Shown: positions 51,207 through 54,378 of the stretch, piece by piece
Layout of the letters: each line of letters starts with the position of its first letter
Numbering within the stretch: the first letter of the stretch is position 1
DNA from: Dehalococcoidia bacterium
GTDB lineage: Bacteria; Chloroflexota; Dehalococcoidia; Dehalococcoidales; Fen-1064
NCBI GenBank assembly: GCA_030691775.1
Contig: JAUYDN010000102.1
Span: 1-54,378 of the forward strand
DNA: 54,378 bases
Direction of reading: 5' to 3'
Program-made: the position numbers and the translations under genes
Notes under the pieces: generated by a model
Told to the model about the DNA's origin: nothing
What the model saw: only the letters and a program-made list of their open reading frames with translations
The model's database searches: none

Positions 51207-52208
51207 TCAAATAAGGTCGCTTATCTTTATCAAGCCCTGGTAGTCCATTACGGTGCTCATCGCGTGGCTCTCAGCTTCGATGCCGCCTTCCTCCGCGGCC
51301 GCCACTGGATTAAGACCGCCGACGAGGATGGCTCCTATCCGGTTGAGTTCGACAGGAATCTCACAAACCGGTTCACTGGCATTACCGAGCAGTAATAATC
51401 CACCCAGTCCTGCCTCCCTGAGTTTAGCGGCAACGTCCTCGACAATCGGACGGCAGAGGGCTGGAATTTCCCGGTAGTTCGCCAGGATTTTACCTTCACC
51501 CCGCCGCGCTACCTCGCCTACGGATGTCATGCGGGCGCGGATGAACACCTCGGAAGGGTCCATTGACGAACCGTTATAATGAATCAACTCCACGAAACGG
51601 GTGGGCTTGTTATCCCTTATCTCCAGAATGCCGCCGAAGCGGGAATCCGTGGGCACGCCGGCTTTAAGAAGTGTGCCGTTGATGACGATACTGCAAACGG
51701 TTGCCAGCGCCACCTTGCCTCGCGGTACAATCGCATCGCCGAAACGCTCACCTTCCCGGGCGGTCGCCACCAGGTCGCTGACACACCAGCCTTTCTCGAA
51801 AGCGGGTTTCATCAGGCGGAGTGCTTCCGCGAATTTTTCTTTGGGGAAATAGGAAATATTGACGGGTATGAGTCCGGTGCGCTTCTCGAGGTCGAAGTTG
51901 GTGCGGAAAGCGAGTAGCTCGATGCGGGAGATGGCAAAACCGACTTTATCCCTGACGAGGGCGCTCTGCAGCTCTTCGATGCCCTGCGCGGTGATGAGAC
52001 GCCCGTCCCTGCCGACGAGTTCCGTCAGACCACGCTCGTCCATCAGCTTCAGGTGGTAGCGGACGGCGCGTTCGCCTAACTCGACGCCGTGGGCTTTTAG
52101 TTTCTGGGCGATAACACGGGCGCCAAGCGGGTCCCTGGAATCACGCAGGATTTTGAGGATGGCGATGACTTTACGTTTGACTTCCTGGGTTTCTGTACCA
52201 ATACTCAT
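51207..52208 (-). CDS. nrpR: NrpR-like transcriptional regulator (winged helix plus one NrpR/DUF128 domain)
   Basis: 333 residues from ATG 52208 (an in-frame ATG at 52226 would add six). The N-terminal ~75 residues form a winged helix (KRKVIAILKILRDSRDPLGA, LGERAVRYHLKLMDERGLTE). A single NrpR domain follows, with GLIPVNISYFPKE, DGRLIT and the ending CEIPVELNRIGAILVGGLNP. In methanogens NrpR represses nitrogen-assimilation genes and is released by 2-oxoglutarate; there it has two DUF128 domains, in bacteria usually one. Adjacent to hisF and the glutamate-synthase-like gene, it probably controls nitrogen metabolism. The binding site is not identified. Confidence 0.82.
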   Translation of the reverse strand: MSIGTETQEVKRKVIAILKILRDSRDPLGARVIAQKLKAHGVELGERAVRYHLKLMDERGLTELVGRDGRLITAQGIEELQSALVRDKVGFAISRIELLAFRTNFDLEKRTGLIPVNISYFPKEKFAEALRLMKPAFEKGWCVSDLVATAREGERFGDAIVPRGKVALATVCSIVINGTLLKAGVPTDSRFGGILEIRDNKPTRFVELIHYNGSSMDPSEVFIRARMTSVGEVARRGEGKILANYREIPALCRPIVEDVAAKLREAGLGGLLLLGNASEPVCEIPVELNRIGAILVGGLNPVAAAEEGGIEAESHAMSTVMDYQGLIKISDLI

Positions 52209-52432
52209 ACTTAAATTATGACACAAACGGCAACCGTTTGCCGATTACCAGCCATAAATAATAAACAATAAACAGTGAAATGTCAATAGTCGTGCGCAAA
52301 TATATTTTTCAGAAAAGTATATGATAGGAAAATAGATGGGCTGTTTTTCCGCATGGTCGGTGCGTGGGCAGTTGATGTTGAGCGTGGTGAAACGGAAAAG
52401 GCGGAAGATTATTTGCCTGTAAGGGATAACAG

Positions 52433-54031
52433 TTACGGGGTCGTTGCCGGCGGCTGTACCGTCTCTACCATTTTCTGTTTCTTCGGGTAGACAAAAGAGA
52501 CTACCAGCAAGACGATGCCGATGATGGCGCAGGCGAGAGTGAAGGTAAAGAGCGGCTGGGTAAGTTTGAGCATAATTGAAGACACTAATTGCTGTAACGA
52601 TGCCGGGGTTTCTCCACCCGTCATCATACCCTGTAAAAACTCGGGGCGGGTAATAATGCTTCTAATAATGAACACCCCCGCAAACTCTATAGCTCCGTAA
52701 GACAGGAACGTAATACCCAGGTCGCGGCTGGTGCCGCGCACCGACCGGTGGATGAGCACAATCAGGCCGATGATAACCAGCATCCCGATAATCAAACCCC
52801 AGTACACCATGCGGAAAAACTTGATTACCGTAATTAGCATAGCCAACTGTTCCACGAGCGTCTGTTGACCATTTTCGCCTAACTGTGTGATTGACATCGT
52901 GTTGGCTCTGGACCTGGCATCCCGAAAAGCGACGTCCACCTCGTTGATGTTGCCACGCATGTCCCTGAGACTATCCTGCATTGAACCGAGTGCCTTGGTA
53001 ATTGTTTGTGGAATACCCGTGCCGAACATACTGGAATCGATACTGAAGCTGGCAGGAATGCTACCCGCGGCAGACGCCCAGAAAGTCTCAAATGCTTGGT
53101 CGACCAGTGCCTGTGGTGCGCTGACAAGTTCAGGTGGTAACTGGCGCATAAAAGCCTGCCTGATGATGGTCTTGACCTGGGGCATCGCCGGCGATAGTGA
53201 GATGTTGACACTGAAACTCGGGCGGATACCGAGTAACCAGTCCGCCATCGGGTCCGCCGCCGAAACTAACCCCTGCTTGAATGCCGGTTCCAGTGCTGTG
53301 ATTATCTGGTCGATTTCTGTGCGTGCCAACCCCACCCCCGCCGGTAACTGGATATCCAGCTGGTCGGTGAGCATATCGCGGGCTAAAGTCTTGATATCCA
53401 GCGCATCGATAAGTGCGGTCACGAAATCACGGTTGAGGACGGTCTGCCGCATCGTGGTCTTTAAGTCAATCGTCTGTGTTTTCCCCAGCAGATAATTGAA
53501 AACGGGACCGGAGGCAGTCACCACCTGTTTCTTGATGGTCGGCTCCAGTTTATCCACGGTTGCGAATAACGACTTTGTAAGCGCGTCACCTTCACCGCCT
53601 GGCGACTGCTCCTGCATTAACTGGTTGATTATTTGTGAAAGGTCGATGCTGTTCAGGACGGACTCGATGAAAGGCGGATTCATAAAAGTATCGCCCAGGG
53701 TCTTCTTGAAATCGGGCGCATTTGATTTGCCCAGCAGATAGGCATAGGCATCTTTAATCGCCAGGTTGATTTTCTCCTTCAATACCGGCTCGATTTTATC
53801 AAGCGCGGAGATGACGGCATTCACCAATTCCGGTGGAGGACCTTCGTCTTGAGACTGCTGTTTCAGCATTTCTTGCGCCAGGTCCGAGAAATCAATTTCG
53901 TTGATGACACCGGTGATGAAGTTGGGGTTGAGCGCGATTTGATTGACAGTGAACGCAATTCCAAACACGGTGAGCAGGATGAAAAGAATGAAGCTGAGCA
54001 GACCGATGGCAAGACCTTTGAGGAATCCCAT
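52433..54031 (-). CDS. Multi-spanning membrane protein of unknown function
   Basis: 532 residues from ATG 54031; the upstream TTG 54070 would add 13 polar residues and lacks a ribosome site. One N-terminal hydrophobic segment (LAIGLLSFILFILLTVFGIA) is followed by a long extracytoplasmic region of ~360 residues. This shows repeated blocks of the form ITQ/LDA..SDLAQDMLT..Q and DKLEPVL/TIKKQV...LLGK (three or four copies). At least three C-terminal helices follow. The repeats suggest internal duplication. I do not recognise the family. It lies alone before the dnaJ-like gene, transcribed divergently. Confidence 0.7.
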   Translation of the reverse strand: MGFLKGLAIGLLSFILFILLTVFGIAFTVNQIALNPNFITGVINEIDFSDLAQEMLKQQSQDEGPPPELVNAVISALDKIEPVLKEKINLAIKDAYAYLLGKSNAPDFKKTLGDTFMNPPFIESVLNSIDLSQIINQLMQEQSPGGEGDALTKSLFATVDKLEPTIKKQVVTASGPVFNYLLGKTQTIDLKTTMRQTVLNRDFVTALIDALDIKTLARDMLTDQLDIQLPAGVGLARTEIDQIITALEPAFKQGLVSAADPMADWLLGIRPSFSVNISLSPAMPQVKTIIRQAFMRQLPPELVSAPQALVDQAFETFWASAAGSIPASFSIDSSMFGTGIPQTITKALGSMQDSLRDMRGNINEVDVAFRDARSRANTMSITQLGENGQQTLVEQLAMLITVIKFFRMVYWGLIIGMLVIIGLIVLIHRSVRGTSRDLGITFLSYGAIEFAGVFIIRSIITRPEFLQGMMTGGETPASLQQLVSSIMLKLTQPLFTFTLACAIIGIVLLVVSFVYPKKQKMVETVQPPATTP

Positions 54032-54177
54032 ATTGAGTGCGATTATAGGCGAACCAGTGATGAAAGTCAATAGCTTTCCCCACCCCCGACTGCCCTCCTC
54101 CCAAATTCTAATATCTAAATTCTAAACTCTAAATGATTGCCCGCGATATGAGGCACCACCGAACAGTGAGAGCGGTT

Positions 54178-54232
54178 TGTCATTCTGGAGTCCCGATGAA
54201 ATCGGGCGAAGAATCTCAGGGTGGGGTGTCAA
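54178..54232. repeat. Dispersed palindromic intergenic repeat (copy F, short)
   Basis: TTGTCATTCTGGAGTCCCGA followed by AAATCGGGCGAAGAATCTCAGG; shares ends with copies C-E. It lies between the divergent membrane protein and dnaJ-like gene, so it is near both promoters. Confidence 0.65.
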
Positions 54233-54261
54233 TGATAAACGATGATATAATTGAGCTGTAA

Positions 54262-54378
54262 ATGAAAGACTACTACCTGATTCTCGCCGTATCTGAAAAC
54301 GCCACCCCTGAGGAAATTAAAACTGCCTATCGTAAGCTCGCTTTCCAGTACCATCCGGATGTCAACCCCGGCAACGAG
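54262..54378 (+). CDS. DnaJ-domain protein, N-terminal part (3' end outside window)
   Basis: 39 codons from ATG 54262 to the window edge. A J-domain is visible: YYLILAVSENATPEEIKTAY, RKLAFQYHPDVNPG, with the HPD motif that stimulates Hsp70 ATPase. It could be full DnaJ, CbpA or a J-domain membrane protein. No ribosome site is clear in the leader. Confidence 0.9.
   Translation, partial: MKDYYLILAVSENATPEEIKTAYRKLAFQYHPDVNPGNE

Noticed and set aside
52887..53495. 202-codon frame antisense to the membrane protein
   Set aside because: Antisense shadow; arises from the biased codon use of the membrane protein.
1..54378. CRISPR arrays, rRNA and tRNA genes
   Set aside because: No regularly spaced repeats with unique spacers, no rRNA-like stretch, and no cloverleaf with a conserved T-loop was found by eye.

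Overview
The window looks like a chromosomal segment of an anaerobic Chloroflexota bacterium, most likely class Dehalococcoidia. The basis is the gene order rpsB-tsf-pyrH-frr-uppS with a short EF-Ts, a single-domain NrpR (DUF128) regulator beside a stand-alone FMN glutamate-synthase-like protein, a split NADH-oxidising NuoE/NuoF/HoxU-like module, a giant 2-hydroxyacyl-CoA dehydratase activase, and many dispersed palindromic intergenic repeats of the type 'gtcattctggag ... aagaatctcagg'. This assignment is inference from gene content; no rRNA or tRNA gene was found.

Layout. (1) 1-5.3 kb: end of an AmmeMemoRadiSam locus (AmrS C-terminus, AmrB-AmrA fusion) with a 34-bp perfect palindrome across its stop codon, a nitroreductase between two long inverted repeats that also enclose a MITE-like element, an enoyl-CoA hydratase, and a HigBA toxin-antitoxin pair. 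(2) 5.3-13.2 kb: an integrated element with a large serine recombinase, a 5' relic of a second one, a short tyrosine recombinase, a primase/polymerase-ATPase, an AbrB-type protein and several small overlapping ORFs, plus a divergent zinc-finger protein of unknown function. (3) 13.3-21.1 kb: a minus-strand defence-like module: ribbon-helix-helix/coiled-coil protein, two small proteins, a PLD-nuclease/SNF2-helicase fusion and an Eco57I-like adenine methyltransferase. (4) 21.3-32.6 kb: a plus-strand catabolic cluster behind a near-ideal sigma70 promoter: TetR regulator, two ABC permeases and a lipoprotein binding protein, then duplicated CaiB/BaiF CoA-transferase and acyl-CoA carboxyltransferase genes and a VOC/epimerase-like protein. 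(5) 32.8-35.3 kb: a small island with SSB, small proteins and two copies of a decayed C-terminal peptide. (6) 35.8-54.4 kb: core and energy genes, nearly all on the minus strand, and the start of a DnaJ-like gene.

How genes work together. In region 4 a peptide-type importer probably brings in an organic acid, CoA-transferases activate it, carboxyltransferase subunits de- or transcarboxylate the thioester, and the VOC protein epimerises an intermediate. The substrate cannot be read from sequence. In region 3 the helicase-nuclease and methyltransferase are adjacent (1 bp gap) and probably act as a self/non-self DNA discrimination pair. In region 6 NuoE, NuoF and HoxU-like proteins form an NADH-ferredoxin electron-input module whose catalytic partner lies elsewhere, and the NrpR/glutamate-synthase-like/HisF run points to nitrogen and histidine metabolism.

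Limits: assignments come from reading motifs by eye; no alignments or database searches were run.
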